A stretch of DNA of 64,000 nt from Acetobacter pomorum. Its GTDB lineage: Bacteria; Pseudomonadota; Alphaproteobacteria; Acetobacterales; Acetobacteraceae. Position 1 is the stretch's first letter; each line of letters opens with the position of its first letter. Both the position numbers and the translations under genes were made by a program. Location: positions 1-64,000 of the forward strand of contig NZ_PEBQ01000001.1 of the NCBI RefSeq assembly GCF_002738225.1, given 5' to 3'. The notes beneath the pieces are model-generated. The model did no database searches. It saw nothing but the letters and a program-made list of their open reading frames with translations, and was not told the origin of the DNA. Positions 23,307 to 32,466 of the stretch are shown in pieces.

Positions 23307-24385
23307 AACGGTTTTCCTGCCAATCCTGCCACCATCAGGTCGGGTTTGAAGCCACACAGTGTGATGGCTGCGGTATGGCTTTAGGTTATTTGCCAGAGCT
23401 GGCCACCATGAGCGCGCTGCAGCCACAAACAGATGGCACATGGTTGCCGTTAGAAAAAAAAGCTCAAGGCAGGGTGCATGCCTTTTGTGTAAATCATGCC
23501 TATGGTGTGTGTAACTGGCTAACAGTGGCAACGGATAGTGAGGCTTTTTCCGGGTTTTGTGTTGCCTGCCAGTTTAACCGTATTATTCCTAATTTAAATG
23601 TGCCGGAAAATAGAGAGAGATGGTACAAACTGGAAGTTGCAAAACACCGCTTATTTTACACAATTTTACGTTTAGGGCTTCCATTTAAAAGTAGGCGGCA
23701 AGACCCTGAAAATGGTTTGGCCTTTGATTTTCTGGATGATGCGCCAGATGGCTCTACAGCTATTATGACGGGCCATAGTAATGGAATTATCACAATTGCC
23801 AGTAAGGAAGCGGATGATGCGTATCGTGAGAAGATGCGTATTGAAATGGGAGAATACTATCGTACTCTCTTGGGGCATTTTCGTCATGAAATAGGGCATT
23901 ATTACTGGAATATACTGGTGCGGGATGGTGGCCGGCTGGAAGCCTGCCGTGCTGTGTTTGGAGATGATAGAGCCGATTATCAGGCAGCACTACAAACTTA
24001 TTATGAGCAACCTCCGCCTGCAAACTGGCGCGAGAACTTTGTAAGTTTCTACGCAACTTGTCATCCGTGGGAAGACTTTGCAGAAACCTGGGCTCATTAT
24101 TTTCATATTGTTTCCACTTTGGAAACAGCCTTGGCTTACAATATGACGGTAAGCGCAACGGGTGAGGGGGATGTATTACTGGGCCACTGCGGCAACCCGT
24201 ACACAAGCATGCCATTTGAAGAAATTATCAAGGCCTGGGTGCCGTTAACCTACGCTGTAAACAATTTAAATCGTTCCATGGGATTACAGGATTTTTATCC
24301 ATTTACGCTCACTCATGGCGTTATATACAAACTGCATTTTATTCATGATCTTATTCGTGATGTTCAAAATAGGTTGCCTGCATAA
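23303..24385 (+). CDS. Zinc-ribbon putative metallopeptidase (Peptidase_Mx type, 360 aa)
   Basis: An N-terminal zinc ribbon (FSCQSCHHQVGFEATQCDGCG, four Cys) is followed by a second cysteine pair region (GFCVACQFNRIIPNLNVPEN) and a peptidase core with HEIGHYYW (about residues 196-203, HExxH) and ETWAHYFHI downstream as candidate third ligand. This matches the putative zinc-binding peptidases found with alpha-E/ATP-grasp/transglutaminase clusters. It may trim or remove the modification made by the cluster; that is inference. Translationally coupled to the transglutaminase gene. It ends before a bidirectional terminator. Confidence 0.85.
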   Translation: MKRFSCQSCHHQVGFEATQCDGCGMALGYLPELATMSALQPQTDGTWLPLEKKAQGRVHAFCVNHAYGVCNWLTVATDSEAFSGFCVACQFNRIIPNLNVPENRERWYKLEVAKHRLFYTILRLGLPFKSRRQDPENGLAFDFLDDAPDGSTAIMTGHSNGIITIASKEADDAYREKMRIEMGEYYRTLLGHFRHEIGHYYWNILVRDGGRLEACRAVFGDDRADYQAALQTYYEQPPPANWRENFVSFYATCHPWEDFAETWAHYFHIVSTLETALAYNMTVSATGEGDVLLGHCGNPYTSMPFEEIIKAWVPLTYAVNNLNRSMGLQDFYPFTLTHGVIYKLHFIHDLIRDVQNRLPA

Positions 24386-24389
24386 AAAC

Positions 24390-24426
24390 AAAACCCGGCA
24401 TAGCCTAAATGGCCATACCGGGTTTT
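24390..24426. terminator. Bidirectional terminator between convergent genes
   Basis: AAAACCCGG (24390-24398) pairs with CCGGGTTTT (24418-24426), with an A-run on one side and a T-run on the other. It serves the metallopeptidase gene (+) and dld (-). Confidence 0.88.
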
Positions 24427-24463
24427 GAGTATTGTCATAGGGGAAAACAACAGAAAGTTGCGA

Positions 24464-26179
24464 TTATACGCTTTCTGCTACCCAGTTTTTGCGTTTGGTT
24501 CCCTGCCCAATGCCGGGGTTCATACAGTTGCACGGGTCAAGTTGCTGATAGTGGTCCAGCATGTTCTGTGGTGCTTTGTAAAGGTGGCCCACATTGTGTT
24601 CTGCTGGGTAACGCGCGCCACGGGCATCTAGCCCCGGGAGCATTTCATGCTCTACAGCTATGGCATTATAGCCCTTTTTCACCACGTAATCCTGATGCAT
24701 GACATGGCAAAGGAAGTGGCCGTAATACAGCTTAACAATCAGTTTGTTTTCGATATCCTGCGGAAGTTTTTCAAACCATTCCCGGTCATTCCGGCGCAGG
24801 GCAACGTCTAGTGCGACAATATCTTCTGCCTCTTTATGGTGCACAGCGCGGTATCTGACGGCCGCACCAGCCGCAGCAAAACGATGCAGGAAGGCAAGCT
24901 TACCTTCTTCGGGCGTGCATTCAAAATAATCACCTGTTGCGCTACCAAAGTAGGTTTGCAAATACTGGCGCATTGGGCCAGCCAGATTGTGCGAGACCTT
25001 GAGCATAAGATGATGTTCGTACTTATCCCGATAATCGAGCATTCGCTGTGGCAACTGGCGCGGCAGCAAAGTGCTGAGCGCCTGCATGATCCGGTCGCTC
25101 AAATGGTCGGGTAGAAATCCAAGTTTTTTGGCAAAAATGTCAAACCGTGATTTCATGGCGAACATTTTTGGCAGGAACTTAGTGCCGAAGTAACGAATAA
25201 CCGCAAAGGTATCCTTGCCGTATTTTTCAGCAATATTAAATGCATCGCGATGGATGTATTCCCCACAAATCGGGAGTTCATCAAATGCTGTCAACACATG
25301 GCGGCGGAGGTTTTCCAGCTCATCTGTATTGTTGGTGCCGATATAAAAAACGGACGTATCTTTATTGGCGGGAAAGGTATCAAGGCGCACGGCAAATACA
25401 ACCAGCTTGCCTGCACAGCCTGCGGCTTCGTACCAACGGGCGGGGTCTGCATTGTAGCGGGCTGGGGTGTCAGCATCAATTTCGCGCACATGGTTGATAT
25501 AATCCCCATCATGCCCTTTGCCTGCATTCCAATCAATGTCGGCTTCCGTAAACGTGCCGGCTTCCAGCTTCTGCAAGATAGCTTCGGGGTCATTTCCCAG
25601 CTTGATACCAAGATGGTTGACCAGTTGAAGCTTTCCATCTTTTCCAACCTGGCCAAAAACAGCCATTTCCGTATAGGCCGGACCACGCTGAACCAGTGCG
25701 CCACCGGAATTGTTGCTCACTCCGCCCAGAACAGATGCGCCAATGCAAGATGAGCCAATAACGGAATGTGGCTCCCGCCCAATGGCAGCCAGCTTGCTTT
25801 CCAGCTCGTAAAGTGTTGCGCCAGGTAAGCAAACAACCTGCTTGCCGTTTCCTATCAGGTGGGATTTATCCAACCGGAGCGTGCTGATAAGTACAATATC
25901 GCGGTCATAATTGTTGCCATCGGGGGTGGAACCGCCAGTCAGACCCGTATTGGCTGCCTGCATGATAATAATTTTGTCAGCATTGACGCAGGCATCAGCA
26001 ACGCGCCAGAGTTCGATAAGTGAGCCGGGTTGTACAACCGCAAGAACCTTGCCCGCGCCAAAGCGAAAGCCGTGGGTAAAGCGGTATGTGCTGTCTTCTC
26101 CGGTCAGGACATGGTGCTGGCCAGCTATATTTTTCAGCTGTTCAAGCAGCTGTTTGTTGTTTTCTGCGGCGGTTGTCAC
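24464..26179 (-). CDS. dld: Quinone-dependent D-lactate dehydrogenase (571 aa)
   Basis: An FAD-linked oxidase of the Dld type: AANTGLTGGSTPDGNNYDRD (FAD pyrophosphate loop), HSVIGSSCIGASVLGGVSNN and GGALVQRGPAYTEMA, then the membrane-association domain (KFLPKMFAMKSRFDIFAKKLGFLP) and the C-terminal EHNVGHLYKAPQNMLDHYQQLDPCNCMNPGIG. It oxidises D-lactate to pyruvate and passes electrons to ubiquinone at the inner face of the membrane. Length and order match E. coli Dld. It is transcribed alone from the 26180-26432 gap shared with the aldehyde dehydrogenase gene. Confidence 0.95.
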   Translation of the reverse strand: MTTAAENNKQLLEQLKNIAGQHHVLTGEDSTYRFTHGFRFGAGKVLAVVQPGSLIELWRVADACVNADKIIIMQAANTGLTGGSTPDGNNYDRDIVLISTLRLDKSHLIGNGKQVVCLPGATLYELESKLAAIGREPHSVIGSSCIGASVLGGVSNNSGGALVQRGPAYTEMAVFGQVGKDGKLQLVNHLGIKLGNDPEAILQKLEAGTFTEADIDWNAGKGHDGDYINHVREIDADTPARYNADPARWYEAAGCAGKLVVFAVRLDTFPANKDTSVFYIGTNNTDELENLRRHVLTAFDELPICGEYIHRDAFNIAEKYGKDTFAVIRYFGTKFLPKMFAMKSRFDIFAKKLGFLPDHLSDRIMQALSTLLPRQLPQRMLDYRDKYEHHLMLKVSHNLAGPMRQYLQTYFGSATGDYFECTPEEGKLAFLHRFAAAGAAVRYRAVHHKEAEDIVALDVALRRNDREWFEKLPQDIENKLIVKLYYGHFLCHVMHQDYVVKKGYNAIAVEHEMLPGLDARGARYPAEHNVGHLYKAPQNMLDHYQQLDPCNCMNPGIGQGTKRKNWVAESV

Positions 26180-26432
26180 GCATAAATCCTTTCTACGGAA
26201 GCCGGATGTCGTATTGAGATACCGGCGTGAATGTCATGTAAAACTGTTTCCACGTTTGCGTCTGATATTGTGCCGTAAATAACAAATGACAAGAAACATG
26301 GCACAGGCAAGCAAGAAAGTCTCTGGTTACTCCCATTCTTGGTAACGCATGTCTGTTATAACACCTTTGAGCGCGTTTGTCGTATTATCTTGAAATACCA
26401 ACATATCTGGCAGTTATCGGAAGGGGCATGAA

Positions 26433-27884
26433 ATGAATTGTCTGGAAAATTCTGAAAGATTTTTTATCAATGGGCAGTGGGTATTGCCTTCTGCGCCAGA
26501 TGAAAAAAGCATTATCAACCCTGCCACAGAAGAACCCTGCGGCCATATTGCATTGGCACAGGTGCAGGATGTGAATCGGGCCGTAGAGGCTGCTGATGCG
26601 GCGTTTGGCGCATGGAGCAACACAACATGTGCAGAACGTTTGGAAATATTGGGCCGTATTCCATCTATTTACCAGCGCCGGGCAGAAGAAATGGCACAAG
26701 CCATCTCTCTGGAAATGGGTGCCCCTATCACCCTTGCTCGTGAAAGCCAGACGACAGCAGGGTTGGCGCATATAGAAGAAACCCTGAATGCCTTGCGCCA
26801 TTATCAGTTTGAAGAATGTCTGGATGATATTCTGATAACCCATGAACCCATAGGTGTTGCGGGACTGATTACACCGTGGAACTGGCCCATGAACCAGATA
26901 GCCTGCAAAGTCATGCCTGCATTGGCTGCAGGATGCACGGTGGTGCTTAAGCCCAGTGAAGTTGCCCCTTTATCTGCTGTTATATTTACAGAAATTCTTC
27001 AAGAAGCAGGCTTGCCCGCAGGCGTATATAATATGGTGCAGGGTGAAGGTACCGTTGCAGGAGATGCCTTGGCGCGTCATTCATTAGTAAGTGTGGTGTC
27101 TTTTACAGGTTCAACACAGGCAGGCATTGCTGTGGCACAGGCTGCAGCGCCTACAGTTAAACGTGTTTTGCAGGAACTGGGTGGAAAATCTGCCAATATC
27201 ATTTTTCCAGATACTGATTTTGCAGATGCGGTAGAACGTGGCGCTCAGGAATGTTTTGGAAATTCTGGGCAATCTTGTGATGCACCAACCCGTATGCTTG
27301 TGCCGCATGATCTGATGGAAAAAGCCATGGAAATTGCAGCCAAAGTTGCGCAAAGCCTACGCATTGGCAATCCGGCAGATAGCCTGACAGAGATTGGTCC
27401 GGTGGTTAGTAGCACCCAGTTTAACCGGATTCAGACGTTAATCGAAAAAGGCACCGCCCAAGGGGCTATTTTGGCTGCTGGTGGGGTGGGGCGCCCTGCA
27501 GGGCTTATGCAGGGCTATTATGTGCGCCCAACTGTGTTTGGACATGTAACGCCAGATATGGTGATTGCGCAGGAAGAAATTTTTGGCCCGGTCCTTTCCA
27601 TTATGGGCTATGCGGATGAAGACGATGCCATCCGGCTGGCAAACAGTACCCCATATGGCTTGGCTGCCTATGTACAGTCTGGCAGCCTAGAACGCGCACG
27701 CCGCGTTGCGCGTAAACTTCGGGCTGGCACGGTAACCCTTAATGGCGCAGCATGGACGGTAAAGGCACCATTTGGTGGATATGGTTTGTCTGGCAATGGC
27801 CGAGAATGCAGCCGTTTTGGCATTGCTGAGTTTTTAGAAACCAAGGCAATTATTGGTTACGGGGTAGACCCGCAGGCGCATTAA
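26433..27884 (+). CDS. Aldehyde dehydrogenase family protein (483 aa)
   Basis: A complete NAD(P)-dependent aldehyde dehydrogenase: FINGQWVLPSAPDEKSIINP at the start, TPWNWPMNQIACKVMPALAAG, SFTGSTQAGIAVA (nucleotide loop), QELGGKSANIIFPDTDF (general base Glu) and FGNSGQSCDAPTR (catalytic Cys), then EEIFGPVLSIMGY and the C-terminal PFGGYGLSGNGRE. The substrate cannot be told from sequence; in an acetic acid bacterium acetaldehyde or another oxidation product is plausible. It shares a 253-bp divergent spacer with dld and stands 157 bp ahead of an SDR gene. Confidence 0.92.
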   Translation: MNCLENSERFFINGQWVLPSAPDEKSIINPATEEPCGHIALAQVQDVNRAVEAADAAFGAWSNTTCAERLEILGRIPSIYQRRAEEMAQAISLEMGAPITLARESQTTAGLAHIEETLNALRHYQFEECLDDILITHEPIGVAGLITPWNWPMNQIACKVMPALAAGCTVVLKPSEVAPLSAVIFTEILQEAGLPAGVYNMVQGEGTVAGDALARHSLVSVVSFTGSTQAGIAVAQAAAPTVKRVLQELGGKSANIIFPDTDFADAVERGAQECFGNSGQSCDAPTRMLVPHDLMEKAMEIAAKVAQSLRIGNPADSLTEIGPVVSSTQFNRIQTLIEKGTAQGAILAAGGVGRPAGLMQGYYVRPTVFGHVTPDMVIAQEEIFGPVLSIMGYADEDDAIRLANSTPYGLAAYVQSGSLERARRVARKLRAGTVTLNGAAWTVKAPFGGYGLSGNGRECSRFGIAEFLETKAIIGYGVDPQAH

Positions 27885-28041
27885 ACAGGCCGAAAAGGGA
27901 ACTTTTGTGTTTTGAACACATTTTGTTTGCAATAGTTCAGAACACAGTTTTCCGGGAATTGATGCAGGTCATGGTTGGGATATCTGATTCAGGCTGGGAT
28001 TAACGCAGCATGTAACCTAAAGCAGAAGTAAGGGAAGTATT

Positions 28042-28803
28042 ATGGCACGTGTAGCAGGTAAGGTTGCAATTGTTTCCGGCGCAGCGAATGGAATAGGTAA
28101 AGCCACAGCGCAGCTTTTGGCCAAGGAAGGCGCAAAAGTTGTTATTGGTGATTTAAAAGAAGAAGATGGTCAAAAAGCTGTTGCAGAAATTAAAAATGCA
28201 GGTGGTGAGGCCACATTTGTTAAATTAAACGTGACAGATGAGGCAGAATGGAAAGCAGCTATCGCGCAAACACTTAAATTGTATGGGCGGTTAGATATTG
28301 CAGTAAATAATGCAGGTATTGCGTATTCTGGCAGCGTAGAAAGCACGCCGCTGGAAGAGTGGCGCCGTGTTCAGTCTATCAATTTGGATGGTGTGTTTCT
28401 AGGCACGCAGGTGGCTATTGAAGCCATGAAGAAGTCTGGTGGTGGCTCCATTGTCAACCTGTCTTCTATTGAGGGGTTGGTAGGAGATCCAACGCTGGCA
28501 GCCTATAACGCCAGTAAAGGGGGCGTGCGGCTGTTTACAAAATCTGCGGCTCTACACTGTGCGAAATCTGGTTATAAAATTCGGGTGAATTCAGTGCATC
28601 CCGGATATATCTGGACACCTATGGTTGCCGGTTTAACCAAGGAAGATGCAGCTGCACGCCAAAAGCTGGTTGATTTGCACCCCATAGGCCATTTGGGTGA
28701 ACCAAACGATATTGCCTATGGTATTTTATATCTTGCTTCTGATGAATCCAAGTTTGTTACGGGAAGTGAACTGGTTATTGATGGTGGCTACACAGCACAA
28801 TAA
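28042..28803 (+). CDS. Short-chain dehydrogenase/reductase (253 aa)
   Basis: A classical SDR: cofactor loop SGAANGIG (residues 12-19), acidic GDLKEEDG after strand 2 (favouring NAD), NNAG near 89, catalytic Ser in NLSSIEG and Tyr-x-x-x-Lys in AYNASKGG. The ending GSELVIDGGYTAQ is the one seen in R-specific alcohol dehydrogenases and cyclohexanol dehydrogenase-like enzymes. It likely interconverts a ketone and an alcohol. AAGGGAAG precedes the ATG. Neighbouring aldehyde dehydrogenase suggests a role in alcohol/aldehyde metabolism. Confidence 0.92.
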   Translation: MARVAGKVAIVSGAANGIGKATAQLLAKEGAKVVIGDLKEEDGQKAVAEIKNAGGEATFVKLNVTDEAEWKAAIAQTLKLYGRLDIAVNNAGIAYSGSVESTPLEEWRRVQSINLDGVFLGTQVAIEAMKKSGGGSIVNLSSIEGLVGDPTLAAYNASKGGVRLFTKSAALHCAKSGYKIRVNSVHPGYIWTPMVAGLTKEDAAARQKLVDLHPIGHLGEPNDIAYGILYLASDESKFVTGSELVIDGGYTAQ

Positions 28804-28849
28804 CTGGCTTATATGTGACTGCTTGCTAGGCGGAAAAGGATGAAATTTT

Positions 28850-29068
28850 ATGTCTGGTAAAAAGCATTTCTCTCCAAGACGGGAGAAAAAACATGCGACA
28901 CGTGAGGATTTGATTCTTGGCTTGCTGAACCAGTTTGGTTCCTCTGTAGAAACAGATAGAGAAAAATATCTGGATTTGGTGTCTGAAATTGCAGAAGCAG
29001 TGGATGGACGCAGGAAAAGAGAAAGTGCGTCAGAAGTTGCTGTAGATAGACCAGATGCCAGCGGCTAA
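28850..29068 (+). CDS. Hypothetical small protein (72 aa)
   Basis: Not recognised. It is highly charged (MSGKKHFSPRREKKHATRED, then ILGLLNQFGSSV and YLDLVSEIAEAVDGRRKRES), soluble and helical. It lies 46 bp after the SDR gene on the same strand and ends before a strong terminator, which supports a real gene. An upstream GGAAAAGGA could serve as ribosome site. Confidence 0.6.
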   Translation: MSGKKHFSPRREKKHATREDLILGLLNQFGSSVETDREKYLDLVSEIAEAVDGRRKRESASEVAVDRPDASG

Positions 29069-29087
29069 ATGTTTTAGAAGTTAAAAA

Positions 29088-29121
29088 AAAGGCCAGACAT
29101 TTTAAAAAATGTCTGGCCTTT
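29088..29121. terminator. Bidirectional terminator
   Basis: A perfect 15-bp stem, AAAGGCCAGACATTT (29088-29102) with AAATGTCTGGCCTTT (29107-29121), stands between convergent genes with an A-run before and T-rich DNA after. Confidence 0.92.
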
Positions 29122-29128
29122 GTTTTAT

Positions 29129-29599
29129 TTATGGCAGCGGGTGTGCTGCATTCAGTTTTTCACGTTCTTCCAAAACAACACCTGGCTGCAATGGTGTTGC
29201 ACGTTCCTTTTTAATGTCATCCGCCGTGAAAGTGGGGGCAGATGCGCCCCCCCCCAAGGATGAAACGTAGCTCAGCAGGGCCGCAATTTCTTCATCAGAC
29301 ATGGAGGACATGGAAGGCATGTAACCCATGTAGGATCCGCTGCCGACTTTCAGGCTGCCAGCAAGGCCATTCAGCAACACATGTGTAAGGTAGGTTTTGC
29401 CTTCAGGAGAAGCTGCAATTTTGTCAATGCGTCCTTTCAGGGGAGGAAACTGCCCTGGAACGCCGTCGCCGCTGCTCTGGTGGCACATGGCGCAGTGCGT
29501 TGCATAAAGTGCTGCACCATCTGCTGCTGCATGAGCCGCACCGGAAAAGCCTACGCCTCCGGTTAGAGCTGCCAGCAGAGCGAGAACGGTCTTTTTCAT
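29129..29599 (-). CDS. Periplasmic class I cytochrome c (156 aa)
   Basis: A Sec signal peptide (MKKTVLALLAALTGGVGFSG, cleavage near AHA|AA) leads to a single haem site CAMCH (about residues 37-41), with YMPSMSSMSDEEIAALLSYV supplying the distal methionine and last helix. It would carry electrons in the periplasm, perhaps for a membrane dehydrogenase or terminal oxidase. A C-terminal extension (FTADDIKKERATPLQPG) follows the cytochrome fold, as in subunits of dehydrogenase complexes. I chose the ATG at 29599 because AGGAG is 6-7 nt upstream and the signal peptide begins there; the longer ORF is not coding. Confidence 0.9.
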   Translation of the reverse strand: MKKTVLALLAALTGGVGFSGAAHAAADGAALYATHCAMCHQSSGDGVPGQFPPLKGRIDKIAASPEGKTYLTHVLLNGLAGSLKVGSGSYMGYMPSMSSMSDEEIAALLSYVSSLGGGASAPTFTADDIKKERATPLQPGVVLEEREKLNAAHPLP

Positions 29600-29874
29600 A
29601 AAAAGCTCCTGAAAACTGTTCGATAATGAAATGACTATACACGGATAGTCTATCTTCTCAACCAGAAGAGGTTGGAAGAATAAGCTTTCTTTATTTCGAA
29701 GAAATAGGGCGGAAGAAAGGTACGATGTCTGCAATGGAGAGATGAAACGTTGAAGTATCTATCTCATCTGCAGGTTGTATGTAAGGCAAGGAATGTTTTG
29801 CTGTCACGCAAAGGAAACAAGCGTGGCGCAAAAAACGCTTAAAACACACTAAAAATAAAGGGGAAAATCATGAA
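29600..29874. other. Spacer between cytochrome c gene and the island
   Basis: No gene is visible. The stretch holds the cytochrome promoter region and, on its right, sequence that would lie just downstream of tRNA-Phe before the island inserted. Confidence 0.5.
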
Positions 29875-29891
29875 ATGGTGCCCAAGGGCGG
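29875..29891. repeat. attL core, 17 bp
   Basis: ATGGTGCCCAAGGGCGG repeats the last bases of tRNA-Phe (40339-40355). The flanks before it also resemble each other (TAAAGGGG-AAAATCATGA here, TTAAAGGG-AAAAAATATGA at attR), so the true exchange region may be longer. Confidence 0.92.
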
Positions 29892-30006
29892 CGTTTCTAT
29901 CCCCAATAAAAACAAATAGATACAGCGCAGTGGGTAAAAGCCTGTGCCGCTTTTTTATAGCGTTTTTTTGGGGTTCTGTCCCACAAATTCGGCTCGGTGC
30001 GACTCT

Positions 30007-32031
30007 ATGAGTGCCGACGGGAATACTGCCTTCAAGGCGTGTGCTAGCGATGTTGCGCGGCGCTTGCTTGGCGAACCCAACAAAAGCCAGTCCACAAAAA
30101 CAGAATGGCGCTGGGGGAGTCGTGGTTCGTTCTGTCTCGATGTGAGCAAGGGAACGTGGTTTGACAATGAAACCGGCGAAGGTGGCGGTGTTGTTGCCCT
30201 GGTCATGCGTGAACAGCATGTGCCCAAGGCAGAAGCCATTAAGTGGCTGCAAGACCACGGATACCTTGAAAAATTAGAACGCAAACCGACCCAGAAAGGC
30301 CAGATTATCCAGACTTACGATTATGTGAGCGAGGATGGTGAGCTGCTTTTTCAGGTCTGCCGGATGGAGCCGAAGGACTTTCGCCAGCGCAGGCCACTGG
30401 AAGGCGGCAAATGGTCTTGGCAAACCAAAGGCGTGCGGCGTGTCTTGTATTGTTTGCCGGAAATCCAGCAAGCCATGCAGGCAGGTCAGCCGATCTATGT
30501 TGTAGAAGGCGAAAAATCAGCCTTACGCATGGCTGAATATGGCTTTGCGGCAACATGTAGTCCCGGCGGTGCAGGAAAATGGCGAGCAGATTATTCCAGC
30601 AGCTTGCGCGGTGCAGATGTAGTCATCCTGCCGGACAATGATGCACCCGGCAAAGATCATGTAAACCGAGTCGCCAAAGCATTGCATGGCAAGGCCAAGC
30701 GTGTGCGCATCCTCACATTGCCAGATTTGCCAGCAAAAGGTGATGTATTCGACTGGTTAGAGGCCGGACACGGTGCGCAAGAACTGGCAGCACTTGCAGA
30801 AGCAGCGCCAGATTATGATGCTGCCGATGTGGAACCCAAGGAAATTCTCTCACCAGATTGGCTGGAAATGTGCTTGCGTGATGATCGCGGGCAACCAATC
30901 CCCAATGTGGCAAATGTGCTTCTGGCTTTGCGTGCAGACCCTGCATATTCAGGGAAATTCGCATACAACCAGATGGTGTGCTTGCCATACTTGGCACAAC
31001 CACTGGGCCCGCAGGCGGAGCCGTTCACGCCACGTCCGATCACGGATGAAGATGTAACGCACGTTCAGGAACGCTTGCAGATTGCCGGTTTGCGCCGTGT
31101 TAGCAGCGAAATCATGCACCAAGCTGTCAGATGTGTAGCCGTAGAACGCGCCTACCATCCTGTGCGTGATTATCTGAACGGCCTGCAATGGGACAAAATA
31201 CCCAGACTTGATACGTGGCTGACAGATTACCTTGGTGCGGAAATGTCAGAATACCATGCCGGTATTGGCCGCATGTTCCTGATTGCAATGGTTGCTCGCA
31301 TCTTCAAACCCGGATGCAAGGCAGACTACATGATGGTGCTGGAAGGCGAACAGGGTGCAAAAAAGTCTACAGCCTGCGCCATTCTAGGCGGTGAATGGTA
31401 TTCTGATGGTATGCCAGACCTGAAAACCGGCAAAGATGTGCAAATGCATCTGCGCGGCAAATGGCTGCTGGAAATTGCAGAGCTTTCAGCCTTAGGCAAA
31501 GCCGAAAACGAAATGCTCAAGCATTTCATCACACGAACAACAGAACGCTTCAGGCCACCATTTGGCCGCTGTGAGGTGATAGAGCCAAGGCAATGTCTGT
31601 TTGTCGGAACCACCAATAAATCCGTCTACCTGTCTGATGAGACAGGCGGACGCCGATATTGGCCCGTGAAGATAGGCGAAATTTCCATTGATGATCTGGC
31701 GGCTGATCGTGACCAGATACTTGCCGAGGCTGTTCATGCGTTTCGGCATGGTGCGCAATGGTGGCCAGATGCCAGTTTTGAGAAGCTTTTCATCAAACCA
31801 GAGCAAGAAGCACGTTTTGAGCAGGATGAATGGGAAGGCTTGATTTCAAACCATTTGATTGGTCGGAATAAAGTCACCATCCAGCAGGTCGCTCATGACT
31901 GCTTATTCTTTGAAAACAAGAAGATAGGTGTTGCAGATCAGCGCCGGATTGCAAAAATTATGGAACGCCTAGGCTGGAAACGAGGCAATCGAGGGCATGG
32001 AGGTGTAAGATTTTGGGAGACCTCACGATGA
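30007..32031 (+). CDS. VapE-like primase/helicase (VirE family, 674 aa)
   Basis: Three parts are visible. The N-terminal primase-like region has a W/F-rich segment (RGSFCLDVSKGTWFDNETGE). A TOPRIM-type domain holds IYVVEGEKSALRMAEYGF (about 163-180) and VVILPDNDAPG (about 206-216). The C-terminal VirE-type ATPase has Walker A EGEQGAKKST (about 446-455). Proteins like this replicate phage satellites and some phages. I trimmed the ORF to ATG 30007; the longer form starts in the att-proximal region and looks non-coding. The ribosome site is weak. A symmetric repeat array, possibly the replication origin, begins 17 bp after its stop. Confidence 0.85.
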   Translation: MSADGNTAFKACASDVARRLLGEPNKSQSTKTEWRWGSRGSFCLDVSKGTWFDNETGEGGGVVALVMREQHVPKAEAIKWLQDHGYLEKLERKPTQKGQIIQTYDYVSEDGELLFQVCRMEPKDFRQRRPLEGGKWSWQTKGVRRVLYCLPEIQQAMQAGQPIYVVEGEKSALRMAEYGFAATCSPGGAGKWRADYSSSLRGADVVILPDNDAPGKDHVNRVAKALHGKAKRVRILTLPDLPAKGDVFDWLEAGHGAQELAALAEAAPDYDAADVEPKEILSPDWLEMCLRDDRGQPIPNVANVLLALRADPAYSGKFAYNQMVCLPYLAQPLGPQAEPFTPRPITDEDVTHVQERLQIAGLRRVSSEIMHQAVRCVAVERAYHPVRDYLNGLQWDKIPRLDTWLTDYLGAEMSEYHAGIGRMFLIAMVARIFKPGCKADYMMVLEGEQGAKKSTACAILGGEWYSDGMPDLKTGKDVQMHLRGKWLLEIAELSALGKAENEMLKHFITRTTERFRPPFGRCEVIEPRQCLFVGTTNKSVYLSDETGGRRYWPVKIGEISIDDLAADRDQILAEAVHAFRHGAQWWPDASFEKLFIKPEQEARFEQDEWEGLISNHLIGRNKVTIQQVAHDCLFFENKKIGVADQRRIAKIMERLGWKRGNRGHGGVRFWETSR

Positions 32032-32048
32032 ACTTTGAACGCTTAAAT

Positions 32049-32171
32049 GGTGACGCGGTGACGCACTGGTGACGCATTTCCTTATAGAGCGCCCATGCGT
32101 GTGCGCGCACACCTACGCACGGACATACCCTTCTATAGAAAAATGCGTCACCGATGCGTCACCGCGTCACC
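32049..32171. repeat. Symmetric array of GGTGACGC repeats; candidate replication origin
   Basis: Left arm: GGTGACGC at 32049, 32057 and 32068. Right arm: the complement GCGTCACC at 32145, 32156 and 32164. The spacings (0 and 3 bp) are mirror images, and each arm extends into ATTT, giving 31-bp arms that differ only at the three-base spacer. The 65 bp between them include a perfect 14-bp palindrome GTGTGCGCGCACAC (32099-32112) and TATAGA-type AT-rich sequence. It sits between the primase and HNH genes. Iterons around an AT-rich/palindromic core fit an origin read by the VapE-like protein; the function is inferred. Confidence 0.8.
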
Positions 32172-32193
32172 ACATGATGCAGAAAGCAGCCCA

Positions 32194-32466
32194 ATGACGA
32201 GCTTTTACAAAACCACATTCTGGAAACGCTTGCGTGCTGCGTGCCTGAAACGTGACCGGATTTGCACAACACCCGGCTGCAATGCCCGTGCTGTAGTGGC
32301 TGACCACATCATACCACGCTCCAAAGGCGGTGCAGATGCATTGGAAAACCTGCGTGGTCTATGCATCCGACACCACAACATGCGCAGACACGGCAATGAA
32401 CCATACCTCAAGGGCTGCAACACGAATGGTCAGCCCGTAGACCCAAACCACTGGTGGAATTCATGA
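32194..32466 (+). CDS. HNH endonuclease (90 aa)
   Basis: Contains a compact HNH domain: CTTPGCNARAVVADHIIPRSKGG (metal-binding Cys pair, catalytic His) and NLRGLCIRHHNMRRHG (second Cys and HHN). In HK97-type phages and capsid-forming islands a small HNH protein beside the terminase is needed for DNA packaging at cos sites. I start it at ATG 32194 (MTSFYKTTFWKRLR), because the upstream extension would overlap the repeat array. Its TGA overlaps the next ATG (32463). Confidence 0.88.
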   Translation: MTSFYKTTFWKRLRAACLKRDRICTTPGCNARAVVADHIIPRSKGGADALENLRGLCIRHHNMRRHGNEPYLKGCNTNGQPVDPNHWWNS

